Positions 18,314 to 27,701 of a stretch of 35,868 nucleotides of DNA are shown one piece after another. Below the pieces are notes generated by a model. The model saw only the letters and a list, made by a program, of their open reading frames with translations, did not search any database and was not told the DNA's origin. The DNA is from a virus, in the IMG/VR virus record IMGVR_UViG_3300047552_000839, positions 1 to 35,868 of that record. One strand, 5' to 3'. The position numbers were made by a program, and so were the translations under genes. Every line of letters starts with the position of its first letter. The first letter of the stretch is position 1.

Positions 18314-19071
18314 TACGCAATGATCTCCGAGAATTGCAGCCCGACCTTGTGAATGGTCGACTGTGGGAATTCAACGGCCGATAACTCGTCAATGTTGCAG
18401 AGCATGTTTCGGTCTTCGCGCTTGTTCGATGTATCCGCATCGTCCCAAATAAGCACGTACTCGGAATGCCTGCCGTATGTCCGCATGATACCGCGCCATG
18501 TGTGCGCTTCGTCATCGCTGAGATAATCAAAAGCCCCTTTCAGAGTACGGCGAGGAGTCCGAGCAACCGCGAACCTGGCGCCACCGGACGACTCGGCAAC
18601 GTCGGTGCGGTCTTCGAATCCAAGCTCGGCGCCAAAGCTCAGTCCGTCTTCTGGTTTGAATCGTTGACCGATGAACACGCGGCCGATCTTTGTTGTGCCA
18701 GATCCCGAGTCAAGAGCTAATGATATGCGCCAGTATCGGTGCGTTGATGTTGGGAATGTGAATAAAAACGAAGATCCACCGCCATACGCTGCGGAGCTTG
18801 TAGGAGTAACTATTTCAGTGCTTGTTGAAAAGGCGTTGTCCGAGTATCGGACACTCCACCATGTAATCTGTGGCAAAACGCAGTCAGCAAGGCCTATAAC
18901 TCCGATGTCCTTGGCTGATCCGAGATCGATGTCAAAACTTGTCGCCGTGTATGCAGTCGATGCCTGAACCCCGAAAAATCGGTTTTTGATATTGTTCAGG
19001 TTTGTCCATACTCCGCTCGTGGTAAGCGTGGACGAATCGATCAAATTGCCGTACCCGATAACTGAGCTCAT
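18313..19071 (-). CDS. minor tail protein
   Basis: 252 residues, starting 2 nt after the hub-like gene. Beta-rich: a discoidin-like N-terminal region (ATSFDIDLGSAKDIGVIGLADC, then ITWWSVRYSDN, then YWRISLALDSGSG, cited in part) and a C-terminal part (FEDRTDVAESSGGARFAVARTPRRTLKGAFDYLSDDEAHTWRGIMR, cited in part) typical of tail proteins of Mu-head siphophages. Assignment rests on composition, order and that recalled pattern. Confidence 0.65.
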   Translation of the reverse strand: MSSVIGYGNLIDSSTLTTSGVWTNLNNIKNRFFGVQASTAYTATSFDIDLGSAKDIGVIGLADCVLPQITWWSVRYSDNAFSTSTEIVTPTSSAAYGGGSSFLFTFPTSTHRYWRISLALDSGSGTTKIGRVFIGQRFKPEDGLSFGAELGFEDRTDVAESSGGARFAVARTPRRTLKGAFDYLSDDEAHTWRGIMRTYGRHSEYVLIWDDADTSNKREDRNMLCNIDELSAVEFPQSTIHKVGLQFSEIIA

Positions 19072-19072
19072 T

Positions 19073-20593
19073 TCATCCCCACAACGTCAAGTCTGCCGTG
19101 TTGGCGTCGAGATCAATGTCGATCCCGGTCACAATCATTGTACGCGGCGAAGTGTATCCGATCTCCGAATGCTGAACCGTGACAGTCACGCCGAGATCGA
19201 TCGCACCGGCATAGCTTTCATAATCCATCAGCTTGGCCGTCACGACGTCGCGTCGCGTTCCGAACAGTCCGAGTCTCCGCGTTGCCTCTGCTTGGGATTG
19301 GCTGATTGCCGTGAAATATCCCTCGTGGCGCTGTTCTCGTGCTGTCAGTCGCTGGGTTTTGATCGTCGTGTTCTCTGAAGTCTGGTCGCGTGTTTCATTC
19401 GTGAGCCAACCGACGCGCGACGTGTTCTCCTGCGCGATTCCTGCGAGTTCTGACGTTGCCTGTATGGCGTAATTCCAGTCGCCAGGTATCGTAATTCGCC
19501 ACGGTATTTCCTCTTCCGATGGCTGTCCTTCGATGTCGCGCAGTTGAACAGCGGTCAACGCAGCAACGCTCGTTCCAAAGTCGAACAGTTTCACTCTGAA
19601 CTGATCTGTCAGGTCAAATCCCCACCATGCGCCAACGGTCCCGCATATCCGGTCTATCAGGCTTGCAATCGTTTCGCCTGGCTGAACCACGATACCGAGA
19701 GGACCATTAGACTTCTGTTTGAGAGTGGTGAAGTCGCTCGCATTGTAATCGGTACCGCTGACAAAACTGCGTTGCAAGAGTATGAGTTCTAGAATTCCTG
19801 CCGCTGCGGCATAGTTCGAGTTGGCGATATGCTTGAAAACAGAGCACGTAACTTTTCCGTACGGGGTGCTTCCTAGCCTGAAATAACAGGCGCTGCCGCT
19901 CTGATAAAGCCTAAACGTCCCTGGTGCTGGCTGATTTGAGTACATGTCAGATTCAGTGCTATAGGCGGTCCCTTTTTCGAGATACGCGCCGCCTCCGAAT
20001 ACATTTCGGACGTGCTCTGCTCCTTCGCAACACACTTCATAAATGAGTTTCGATGTGTTCACAAGGACCGGCTGCATGTTCGAAACGATTCCCCAAACGG
20101 CTGGGCGATACTGCCCCTTGATGTCGTCCGGTCGTCCGTCTACGCCGTTCGGTAGGCTGTTGGTCCCGCCATAAACCTTGTCGGAATAAACGTTGTTCAG
20201 TTCCGGCAAACGGTCCCGAATCCGCACCGATACATAGCCAGGCTCAAACGATAGCCCAGCGATACGCGCGATCATGACGGTTGTGAATGTCCCGTATGCC
20301 GCCGCGCTGTCGCCTTTCTTGAGCGTGATCTTTCTGCCGTCGAAGTAATCGTCCCGCATGGCGTTAAGTCCGCCATCTCCGTTTAAGAGTCGGAGTTCTC
20401 CGAACGAAAGCTCGGTCGATGTGCCGCCGACCAAGGACGTGCGGATTGATCGTGAAAACGTGGGCAGCTTTTCGATGCGAGGCTCGTAAATCGTCCCAGC
20501 ATCAACGAATCCATGAGTCGCTACGCGGTACGTGATGACGCCTGATGTTCCCGGGTCGTAGGCTTGAATCTCTGCCGTGTAGATCGTTGCCAT
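19073..20593 (-). CDS. tail hub/baseplate-like protein
   Basis: 506 residues, start overlapping the HTH gene stop by 1 nt. Beta-rich throughout, with an N-terminal domain (TIYTAEIQAYDPGTSG, then YRVATHGF) and a central part containing GQYRPAVWGIVSNMQPVLVN, cited in part. The C-terminus (MIVTGIDIDLDANTADLTLWG) is typical of phage tail proteins that cap the tail tube. It probably forms the hub onto which the tip proteins assemble. No enzymatic motif is seen. Confidence 0.65.
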   Translation of the reverse strand: MATIYTAEIQAYDPGTSGVITYRVATHGFVDAGTIYEPRIEKLPTFSRSIRTSLVGGTSTELSFGELRLLNGDGGLNAMRDDYFDGRKITLKKGDSAAAYGTFTTVMIARIAGLSFEPGYVSVRIRDRLPELNNVYSDKVYGGTNSLPNGVDGRPDDIKGQYRPAVWGIVSNMQPVLVNTSKLIYEVCCEGAEHVRNVFGGGAYLEKGTAYSTESDMYSNQPAPGTFRLYQSGSACYFRLGSTPYGKVTCSVFKHIANSNYAAAAGILELILLQRSFVSGTDYNASDFTTLKQKSNGPLGIVVQPGETIASLIDRICGTVGAWWGFDLTDQFRVKLFDFGTSVAALTAVQLRDIEGQPSEEEIPWRITIPGDWNYAIQATSELAGIAQENTSRVGWLTNETRDQTSENTTIKTQRLTAREQRHEGYFTAISQSQAEATRRLGLFGTRRDVVTAKLMDYESYAGAIDLGVTVTVQHSEIGYTSPRTMIVTGIDIDLDANTADLTLWG

Positions 20594-20934
20594 CAGCCCG
20601 CCCTCTGCTTACAGGCGCCGCGCGTGCTGGCCCATCTGCGCGCGCCTTTTGGTAGGCTGTGGTCGATGTATCGATAAACGGTCTGGTAACTCACCCCGTA
20701 CCGACTCCCGAGAGATCGCAGATTGATGAGCGATCCGATACGCTCTCGAACTACAATAGACCAGTCGTATAGCTCGCGGCACTCGCGCACGCGCGTTCCG
20801 ATCATGCGCCCGTACGTGCGTATTTGGCTTCCGCCGCGTGGCAGATGTTCCGGCGCTGTTGCCATGTATTCCGACTCGAGATCGTCCAGCTTGCGCGTGA
20901 TGTCGTCCATGATCGTTCTGAGCCTTGGACTCAT
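20593..20934 (-). CDS. HTH protein embedded in the tail operon
   Basis: 113 residues, ATG 20934 two nt after the tape measure stop; ATG 20910 is an alternative. The N-terminal half is helical (MDDITRKLDDLESEYMATAPEHLPRGG, then GTRVRECRELYDWSIVVRERIG, cited in part). The C-terminal half carries an HTH-like stretch (LRSLGSRYGVSYQTVYRYID, about 72-91) and a basic end (KGARRWASTRGACKQR). A DNA-binding protein between tape measure and hub is unexpected. It may be a late regulator or a repurposed tail-assembly protein. Confidence 0.65.
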   Translation of the reverse strand: MSPRLRTIMDDITRKLDDLESEYMATAPEHLPRGGSQIRTYGRMIGTRVRECRELYDWSIVVRERIGSLINLRSLGSRYGVSYQTVYRYIDHSLPKGARRWASTRGACKQRAG

Positions 20935-20936
20935 GG

Positions 20937-23900
20937 TCAGATAACCTTCGTCGGCCGGATCTTCGCATCGCGTCGAGCTTGCGCGGTTTCGGCGGCGGTC
21001 GATTCAACGGCCGGGACGATGCGCGAGTTCGCCGCCACTTGGGCCTTGGTCAGAATCATGACTTCCTGTTTGAGTTCCGCGATAGCCTCGGCAATCTTCT
21101 TGTCTCCGTCGCTTAGGGTTGCCTTGGCCTCGGCATTCGAAAGCACGCGCCCGCCACGGTCGAACCAGATAGGCTCGATGCCCTTTTCGGCTACCGTCGC
21201 ATATCCTGGCTTGAGTACGCCACCTGATGCAAAAGACGGAACGTCGGTGTCACCTGCGCCGAGTTGACGGCCGATCTTGTTGAGCTGGCGCAGTTGGCGC
21301 GTGTTCAGAACGCCCAATTGCCGCAAGTGCTCGATCTGCTCGCGTGCGTGCTGCGCGGCCTGTTCCTTCGCGTTGCCGAGTATCCGGTCAAGGTCTTGCA
21401 GCTTCGCAATCGTGGCTTGTTTGAGTGCGTCAATCGCTGGGCTTGAGTCGCCGCTTGTTGCGTTCCGAACAAGTCGATCGATCTCCTTTTCAAGTTTCGC
21501 CATCTGTCGATCCGCTTGCCGCTCGGCCTGGTTGATCTGCCGTTGCGCGGCATTTTCCAGCTTGTCGATCTGCCGTTGCGTCTGCCGCTCGGCCTGGGCA
21601 ATCTGCTTGTCGGCTTGGTTCTGGATCTGGTTGACGGTTTTCTGTGTCTCCCGTTCGACGGCCTGAACTTGCCGATCGGTGTCCCGCTGCATCCGATCTT
21701 CGATCTTCTGCGCGTGGTCGTTTACCTTGTCGATGCGGTCTTGAAAGGTCTTGCGCAGTGCATCGCTGGCGTCCTGCTGCTCCCGCGAAAGGGCGCGCGA
21801 CTCGTCACGGAAAACACGTTGCAGAGCTTTCGATTCTTCGCGCTGCAACTTTTGCAATGCTTCCATCTCGGCTTCTTGCGATTCCTGCAAGGCTTCGATG
21901 GCTGTCTGGATCGGGTCGGTCGGATCGGTCGCAGTTGCGCCAAGCTGCTCGAGTTGCTTCTGTACCGAATCGAAGATGGCCGCGAACTGCGTTCCGCGCC
22001 CGAAGAAGGCCTCGGCCAGGCGCAGATAGGTGTCTGCCGCGCCCGTGACTTTCCCGGCCGCTTCCGGGTCTGTCTTGGCCTTTTGCAACAGGTCCGCGTA
22101 TTGGCTTGCCGCTTCGGCCAACTTGTCTTGTGGCGATAGACTTGAGATGTCGGAGGTCTTGAGTTGCCGCGCGTAGTCCGCAACTTGCGCCAATGCAGAC
22201 TTGAGCGATTGCGCTGCCGACAACTGATCCTGCAAGCCCTTCATGGTCGCGTCCTGGGCCTTGCGCAGTATCTTCTGCTCCTTGTTCTGCGCGTCTTGCA
22301 GAGCTTCCATGCGGAGGTCTTGTGCGTCCGATAACGCGTCTTGCTGGGCCTGCTGCACGTCTTCCAATGACTGCATTGCGGATTCCATCGCGGCCGTTAT
22401 GGCGTCGATGCGGGCTTGCACTTGCGCGCGGTAGGCTTCGATCGCCGCTTGCCCTGCCTGCTCAATGGCGCGGATGCGCTGGTTTCCGCTGCGCTCGGCT
22501 TCGCGTATGGCCTGGTTCGCTGCTTGGTTGATTGCCCGAGTCGTCTCGCGGAGATCGGCATTCAACGCGCGAGTATCGATGCGCAGTTGCTTGTTGATAG
22601 CGCGCTCTGTCTCGCGGAGGTCTTGCCGGATCTCCTGCCGCTGCGGTGCATAGCTCTTGCGAATGTCGCGCTCGATGCGGGCCTTCTCGCGTTCAAGCTG
22701 GCGCGTGAGGATTTCCAAGCGCGCGTTGTATCGGTCCATGATGGCTTGCTGGGCACGGCTTACGAGTTCCACGGTCTTGGCCGGGTCGGTGCCGCCCGCT
22801 TTGATGTAGCGGTTCAAGTCTCCGAGTGCTTCGCGCTGATTTTGACCGGCCAGCTTTGCTATCGCCCGTGGTCCGGTGAGTTCCGCGATCTGCTGCCGTA
22901 GGCTGCGCTGTGCGTCTTCGATGGTCCCGACGATCTGGTCCCATACTTCCTGCATGGTCCGAACGATTGCATCGCCTTGTTCGCGGAGTATACGCGCGCG
23001 CTCCTGGGTGAGTTCCCGTAGTTTTTCCGAGAGCTGGCCCGCGTCGATGTCTGCCGAGTTCTGCGCAATCTGCTTTTGCAGTTCCGCGATCTGGTTGTTC
23101 ATGTTGTCGATGTCGCGCATTTTCGCGGCGACGTCGGCATTGAGCGTTTCGATGGCGCCATTCAGGTAGTCAATCTCACCCATCCATGAGCGCACGTAGC
23201 TTGCGAGCTTGGCGTTACCGGATGCCATTGCCCGATTGATCAAGTCCTGCAACTCGGTGATCCGGCTTTGAGCCTGCGCGATGGTCGCGTATTCGGCCGC
23301 GACTTCGGCTTGTCGTGTCCCGAGAATGCCGCTCAATCGCGAGGATTCGGCTTGCAGCGGAGAGTTCACCTGCTGCTTGGCAAGCGCGGCCTGGTTCTGG
23401 TACTTGGCTTCAATGCCGCCGAGTCGGGCCGATAGGATCGTCTCAAAGTCATCGATGACGTTCTGGATTCGGTCCTTGAAATCTGCGAACGGGTCGGTAT
23501 AGCTGGCGTACTTCTTCTCGAGTTCGTCCGCTGCATCGGATGCCGTTGCGAATGCCTCAGATAGCTTGATGAGTCGTGCGAACAGTTCGGCGCCTGCTTC
23601 CGTGCTGGTATCGATCGACTCGGCCAGGGCGCGGAACCCGTCTTTGCTGGTCGGCATTGCAAGCCCGAGATTCCCGAATTCACGTGCAAGCGAAACGAGT
23701 TCGGTCGAAAGCTGCTCGCCCTGGTTGTAAAAGTTGTCTCTGAACGATTGCAGCGCGTCGAGAAAGTTACTCACGCCGCCCGCCGCGTCTGTCATGGTGC
23801 GATTGAGGTTTTCGAAGTCCAGCCCAAGCCCCTTCAGGATGTCGCGCGATTGCAGGAGATCTTGATAGGTCTGAATCAATTCCTCCGCGCTGCCGACTGC

Positions 23901-26900
23901 CTGATCGATGAATTCCCCGATACCGCTGTTCAATCCTTCGAACGCAACGATTGACTGTCGCACGATCTCGCTTGCAACATCTCCTTGCTTGAAAGTGATA
24001 TCCGAATACTTGATCGCGTTGATACCAAGCGCGTCGAGTTCGGCATTCGCCCGGGTGATGCCTTCCGACACTCTCACCAGCGTTTCGAACATGCCCTCTC
24101 CGACCTTCTGGAATTCTTCAAGGCCGGTAATGTTCAACGCCGCCGCGATCTGGTCCGCGATCTTGGAAAACTGCCCCTGGATCGCCTTTTCCAGTTCTTC
24201 GCCTTTCAGTCCCTTGAGGCTGGTCGTGTCGAACTTGACCACGAACGTTTCGACCATTTTGTTGAATTCTTCGCTCGACGTCCCGAACGCCTGCGATGCT
24301 TCGCGTACCGTGTCCGCAATCGACTTGAACGCCAGCGTGAACTGCTTCTCCGTCTCGCTCGCCATGTCGCCAATCATCGTTTTTGTTGACGATGCGAGCG
24401 TCATTCCGAAAAACTTAACGCTGGTCGTGACATCCGTGAACGTCTTTCCTTCGAACCCGCTCGCAAGGATCTTCTGCAATGCTTGCGGGAATGCGCCGAT
24501 GCCCCAATCGGTGATGGCTTTCGTGGTCTTGAGGAAGATGGCAAACGGGTCCCAGCTAATCGTTTGCTTGGTCCCGAGTCCGCTAACCTGCGCGGGCGCC
24601 ACGTTGCGAATGACCGAGTTGGTCACGCCTGCCATCGCGCTTTCGATGTTCTGCAAGCTGCGCAACATCCCGGCCGAGTAGGCAAGGTCGGTGCTGCTGT
24701 TCTTGGCAACCAATTCGAGCGCGTTCTGTAGGCTGTTCGATTGCGCGGATGCGTCACCGAAAACCGTCCCGCTATTCTTGCGCGACTGCCACGGGGTATT
24801 TGAGATGGCGCCTGCCGGTGGTCCGCTGCTCGTTGCCCCTGCAACTCCGAATCCGATCGCGGCCATCATCGCGGCCATTGCTGCCGCCATTGCGAATCCT
24901 GCGACTGGCACAGTTGCCTGTGCTGCCACGGCTTCCGTTGCTTTCGCCTGCCCTCTGACTGCGGCTTGTGCAACGTCGCTTTGCGTGTGCGCAAGCCCTG
25001 CGACTGCCATCTGTGCATAGTTGGCAAGCGTCAATCCAAGCTCCACGGCACGAAATACCTTCGTGGCGTTCTCCATCGCCTGATAGCCCGACGTTCCCTT
25101 GTCAAAGAAGCTCTGCGCGGCCTGGGTCAGGTTGCCGTAGTTGTTGACCTGCGCGGCGAGTTCCTGATTCATCGCCTGGGCGCGGATCTGCATCTCCTGA
25201 TCGATGCCGCCCCCGGCTTCCCGGTTTGCCTTCAACAGCGCATCGGTGCGCTGCTGGATGTTGTACATGGTGTCCTGATACTGCGCGAGTCCGACGATGA
25301 GCTGCCCGATTGCCGCGCCAGTCTCGCCAAATGCTGCCGCCATGCCGCTCGCTGCGTTCTGAGCTTGCCGAACCATCGCCTCGTAATACTGCCCCGTGCG
25401 CAATACTAGGTCTGCAACGGCTTTTTCGTTCTCTTTTTGAGTCTTTTGTGCCTTCTCGATCTCGTTGATTTGCTGTTTTTTTGAGTTCGCCAATGCCTCG
25501 AACTGTTTCGCCTCGTCCGCTGCCAGTCCTTTCGTGAGCTTATGTAGTTCGGCCTGGTCCGAGAGTAGCTTGTTGCCGGTCTTGAGTGCTTCAATCTGCG
25601 CGTCGAGCTTGGCGAGATATTCGGTGCGTGCTTGTGCAGCGTCCGCGATGGCTTTCGCTTCTTCGATCTGCGCGTCTGCTACTTGCTGCTGAACCTGTAC
25701 CAGTTCACCGGCCCCCTGTACCGCGACAGCGTTGTATTGCTCGGTCAGCGAGGATAGATCGGCTTGCGCCTGCCGCTGCTGATTGGTCAGCGAGATCCGC
25801 TCCGACTCCGTTAGTTGCAAACGATCTGCGGCTGCAATCCGTTGATTGATCCCGGCAAGCTCGGCCTGGGTTGCTTGTTGTTCGATCTGGATTGCGCGTT
25901 GCTTTAGCGCGGTCTGCTGCTGAATCAGTGCGGCTTCTTGCTGTGCTGCACGTTGCAGATAGGCGATTTTCTGATCGCCTTGCATTCCGTTCGCTTCGCT
26001 CTTGGTGAACGCTTCGAACGCCTTGCGCTGCTCTGAGATGATCTGTTCTTCCGTTGCGAGTCGAGACTTCGCGACAGTCTCTTGCGCCTTGGCTGCTGAA
26101 ATCTGCGCGGAGATCAACGAATCCATATCGGATTTTATGGCCGCTATGTTTTCCTTAGCGCCCTTCTCATCGAACAACTCGATGCCGTTCGGGTATTTGC
26201 TTTTCAATTCCCGCGCGGCCTTGTCATAGGCTGCAAAATACTTCTGAGCCCAATTGGCGCCGATGCCGTACCGGGCAACATTGCCTTCGCCGCCGTTGTA
26301 GCCTGCGAGCGTCTTTAACAGGTCGCCATCGTATTTCTTGTAAAGCCGCGCCAGTTCGTCAACTCCGATCTTGATATTTTCGAGCGCGTTTTCTACGTTG
26401 CCCTTGGCCTTCAATCCCTTGTCGGTGATCTGCATGATCCCAACGCCACCATCGTCGCTTCGTGCTGACTGCTTTAGTTGGGATTCGAGCTTGGCAACGG
26501 TCACGGCGATCTCTGCCGGGAGTCCGACTTTCTTGGCATAGTCCGAGATGGCTTGAATGGTCGCCTCTGCCTCTTTGCCAACGTCGGAAATGACATACTT
26601 CGCCTTTCCGAATCCTTCGGCCAGGGTGTCGCCAACAGCGCGCGCGGATTGGTTCGCCTTGGCGTATGCTTCCTGTGCGTCAGATAGTGCCTTCTTGGCT
26701 TCGTTGATTGCCGCCGTGTTCGGCGCACCAAGAAACGATCCCTCTTTCTGCGCCTCGTACAACCGGAGCGCGGCTTGCTGGATGTCGGAAATGGCTTGCT
26801 CTGCAGTCGGAGTCTTGCCGAGTACGCTATCGATCGCGCGCGAGATGTCATTGATGATCGATGCCGCGCCTTTCGACACACCGAGGAAGTTGTTAAGCGC

Positions 26901-27701
26901 GCCGGTCGCGTCGAATACCGAATTACTGAACCGCTGCCAGGCTTGCGCGAACGTGCCGCCCATTGATGCCGCTTGCTGGTCGGTTGCCTCCTTCATCCGA
27001 ACCATCGCATCAAGCCACTGCTCTGATGTGATCTTGCCCTGGTTGACGAGATTCTTCAGTTCCGAGACGGTGAGTCCGAGAGCTTTCGCAACGCCTTGAA
27101 CAAGCGTTGGCATACCCTCGAGCATTGAATTGAATTCTTCCGCGTGAACCACGCCGCTTCCTGCGGCTTGCCCGAACTGCAACATCGCACCGGCCGCTTG
27201 CGCTGCCGATGTCCCGCTGACTTTCAGTTGCTTGGCGATGACGTCCGTGATCGTGAGCAAGTCACGCGCGCTGCGCCCCGTTCCTTCGGTCGCCCTGGCG
27301 AGCTTGGCGTAGAGATCGGCCTGTGCTTCGAGCGCGGTCCCGTTGTTCTGAGCCTGCGCGTAGAGTGCTTGCTGAACTGCCGCGAATTGCTGCGCAGAGT
27401 TGGTAACGAGTTTGAGACGAGAGGCCAGGACATTGGCCCGGTCGCCTATGTCGATCAACGCCTTGGTGTACCCGACAAGAGCTACGCCCGTGAAGAATCC
27501 GCCGAGCTTTGCAGCGGAAATCCCGAGCGTATCGAATGCCCTGCCAGCGGTCCCGGCCGCGCCGGATGTTGCCTTGAGTCCCTTTGCTGCCTTGCCGCTG
27601 GACTGTTCGAGCTTGCCGAGTTCTGAGGATACCGAGGTGATCTCGGTCTTGGCGTTCTTGCCGTCGGCCGTGATCTTGATGCCAAGGGTGATATCGGTCA
27701 T
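20937..27701 (-). CDS. tail tape measure protein with lytic transglycosylase domain
   Basis: 2254 residues, ATG 27701 overlapping the stop of the GT frame (ATGA). It sets tail length and helps DNA entry. The N-terminal TMP region is about 60-270. An SLT-like domain at about 388-495 has catalytic E406 (VAKLES), GIMQIT and LAGYNGGEGNV, which would locally open peptidoglycan. A hydrophobic Ala/Met-rich segment lies at about 924-954. Long Gln/Arg/Glu coiled-coil repeats lie at about 1670-1830 and 2010-2075 (repeated A-E-R-Q-x-x-R-Q-I units). The C-terminal GGVLKPGYATVAEKGIEP is a usual TMP ending. At about 0.15 nm per residue, the rule for siphophages, the tail would be some 340 nm if uncleaved. 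Confidence 0.93.
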   Translation of the reverse strand: MTDITLGIKITADGKNAKTEITSVSSELGKLEQSSGKAAKGLKATSGAAGTAGRAFDTLGISAAKLGGFFTGVALVGYTKALIDIGDRANVLASRLKLVTNSAQQFAAVQQALYAQAQNNGTALEAQADLYAKLARATEGTGRSARDLLTITDVIAKQLKVSGTSAAQAAGAMLQFGQAAGSGVVHAEEFNSMLEGMPTLVQGVAKALGLTVSELKNLVNQGKITSEQWLDAMVRMKEATDQQAASMGGTFAQAWQRFSNSVFDATGALNNFLGVSKGAASIINDISRAIDSVLGKTPTAEQAISDIQQAALRLYEAQKEGSFLGAPNTAAINEAKKALSDAQEAYAKANQSARAVGDTLAEGFGKAKYVISDVGKEAEATIQAISDYAKKVGLPAEIAVTVAKLESQLKQSARSDDGGVGIMQITDKGLKAKGNVENALENIKIGVDELARLYKKYDGDLLKTLAGYNGGEGNVARYGIGANWAQKYFAAYDKAARELKSKYPNGIELFDEKGAKENIAAIKSDMDSLISAQISAAKAQETVAKSRLATEEQIISEQRKAFEAFTKSEANGMQGDQKIAYLQRAAQQEAALIQQQTALKQRAIQIEQQATQAELAGINQRIAAADRLQLTESERISLTNQQRQAQADLSSLTEQYNAVAVQGAGELVQVQQQVADAQIEEAKAIADAAQARTEYLAKLDAQIEALKTGNKLLSDQAELHKLTKGLAADEAKQFEALANSKKQQINEIEKAQKTQKENEKAVADLVLRTGQYYEAMVRQAQNAASGMAAAFGETGAAIGQLIVGLAQYQDTMYNIQQRTDALLKANREAGGGIDQEMQIRAQAMNQELAAQVNNYGNLTQAAQSFFDKGTSGYQAMENATKVFRAVELGLTLANYAQMAVAGLAHTQSDVAQAAVRGQAKATEAVAAQATVPVAGFAMAAAMAAMMAAIGFGVAGATSSGPPAGAISNTPWQSRKNSGTVFGDASAQSNSLQNALELVAKNSSTDLAYSAGMLRSLQNIESAMAGVTNSVIRNVAPAQVSGLGTKQTISWDPFAIFLKTTKAITDWGIGAFPQALQKILASGFEGKTFTDVTTSVKFFGMTLASSTKTMIGDMASETEKQFTLAFKSIADTVREASQAFGTSSEEFNKMVETFVVKFDTTSLKGLKGEELEKAIQGQFSKIADQIAAALNITGLEEFQKVGEGMFETLVRVSEGITRANAELDALGINAIKYSDITFKQGDVASEIVRQSIVAFEGLNSGIGEFIDQAVGSAEELIQTYQDLLQSRDILKGLGLDFENLNRTMTDAAGGVSNFLDALQSFRDNFYNQGEQLSTELVSLAREFGNLGLAMPTSKDGFRALAESIDTSTEAGAELFARLIKLSEAFATASDAADELEKKYASYTDPFADFKDRIQNVIDDFETILSARLGGIEAKYQNQAALAKQQVNSPLQAESSRLSGILGTRQAEVAAEYATIAQAQSRITELQDLINRAMASGNAKLASYVRSWMGEIDYLNGAIETLNADVAAKMRDIDNMNNQIAELQKQIAQNSADIDAGQLSEKLRELTQERARILREQGDAIVRTMQEVWDQIVGTIEDAQRSLRQQIAELTGPRAIAKLAGQNQREALGDLNRYIKAGGTDPAKTVELVSRAQQAIMDRYNARLEILTRQLEREKARIERDIRKSYAPQRQEIRQDLRETERAINKQLRIDTRALNADLRETTRAINQAANQAIREAERSGNQRIRAIEQAGQAAIEAYRAQVQARIDAITAAMESAMQSLEDVQQAQQDALSDAQDLRMEALQDAQNKEQKILRKAQDATMKGLQDQLSAAQSLKSALAQVADYARQLKTSDISSLSPQDKLAEAASQYADLLQKAKTDPEAAGKVTGAADTYLRLAEAFFGRGTQFAAIFDSVQKQLEQLGATATDPTDPIQTAIEALQESQEAEMEALQKLQREESKALQRVFRDESRALSREQQDASDALRKTFQDRIDKVNDHAQKIEDRMQRDTDRQVQAVERETQKTVNQIQNQADKQIAQAERQTQRQIDKLENAAQRQINQAERQADRQMAKLEKEIDRLVRNATSGDSSPAIDALKQATIAKLQDLDRILGNAKEQAAQHAREQIEHLRQLGVLNTRQLRQLNKIGRQLGAGDTDVPSFASGGVLKPGYATVAEKGIEPIWFDRGGRVLSNAEAKATLSDGDKKIAEAIAELKQEVMILTKAQVAANSRIVPAVESTAAETAQARRDAKIRPTKVI

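Noticed and set aside
21277-27626. Long open frames on the plus strand across the tape measure gene.
   Set aside because: They mirror the coiled-coil coding of the minus-strand tape measure, lack ribosome sites and show no domain.
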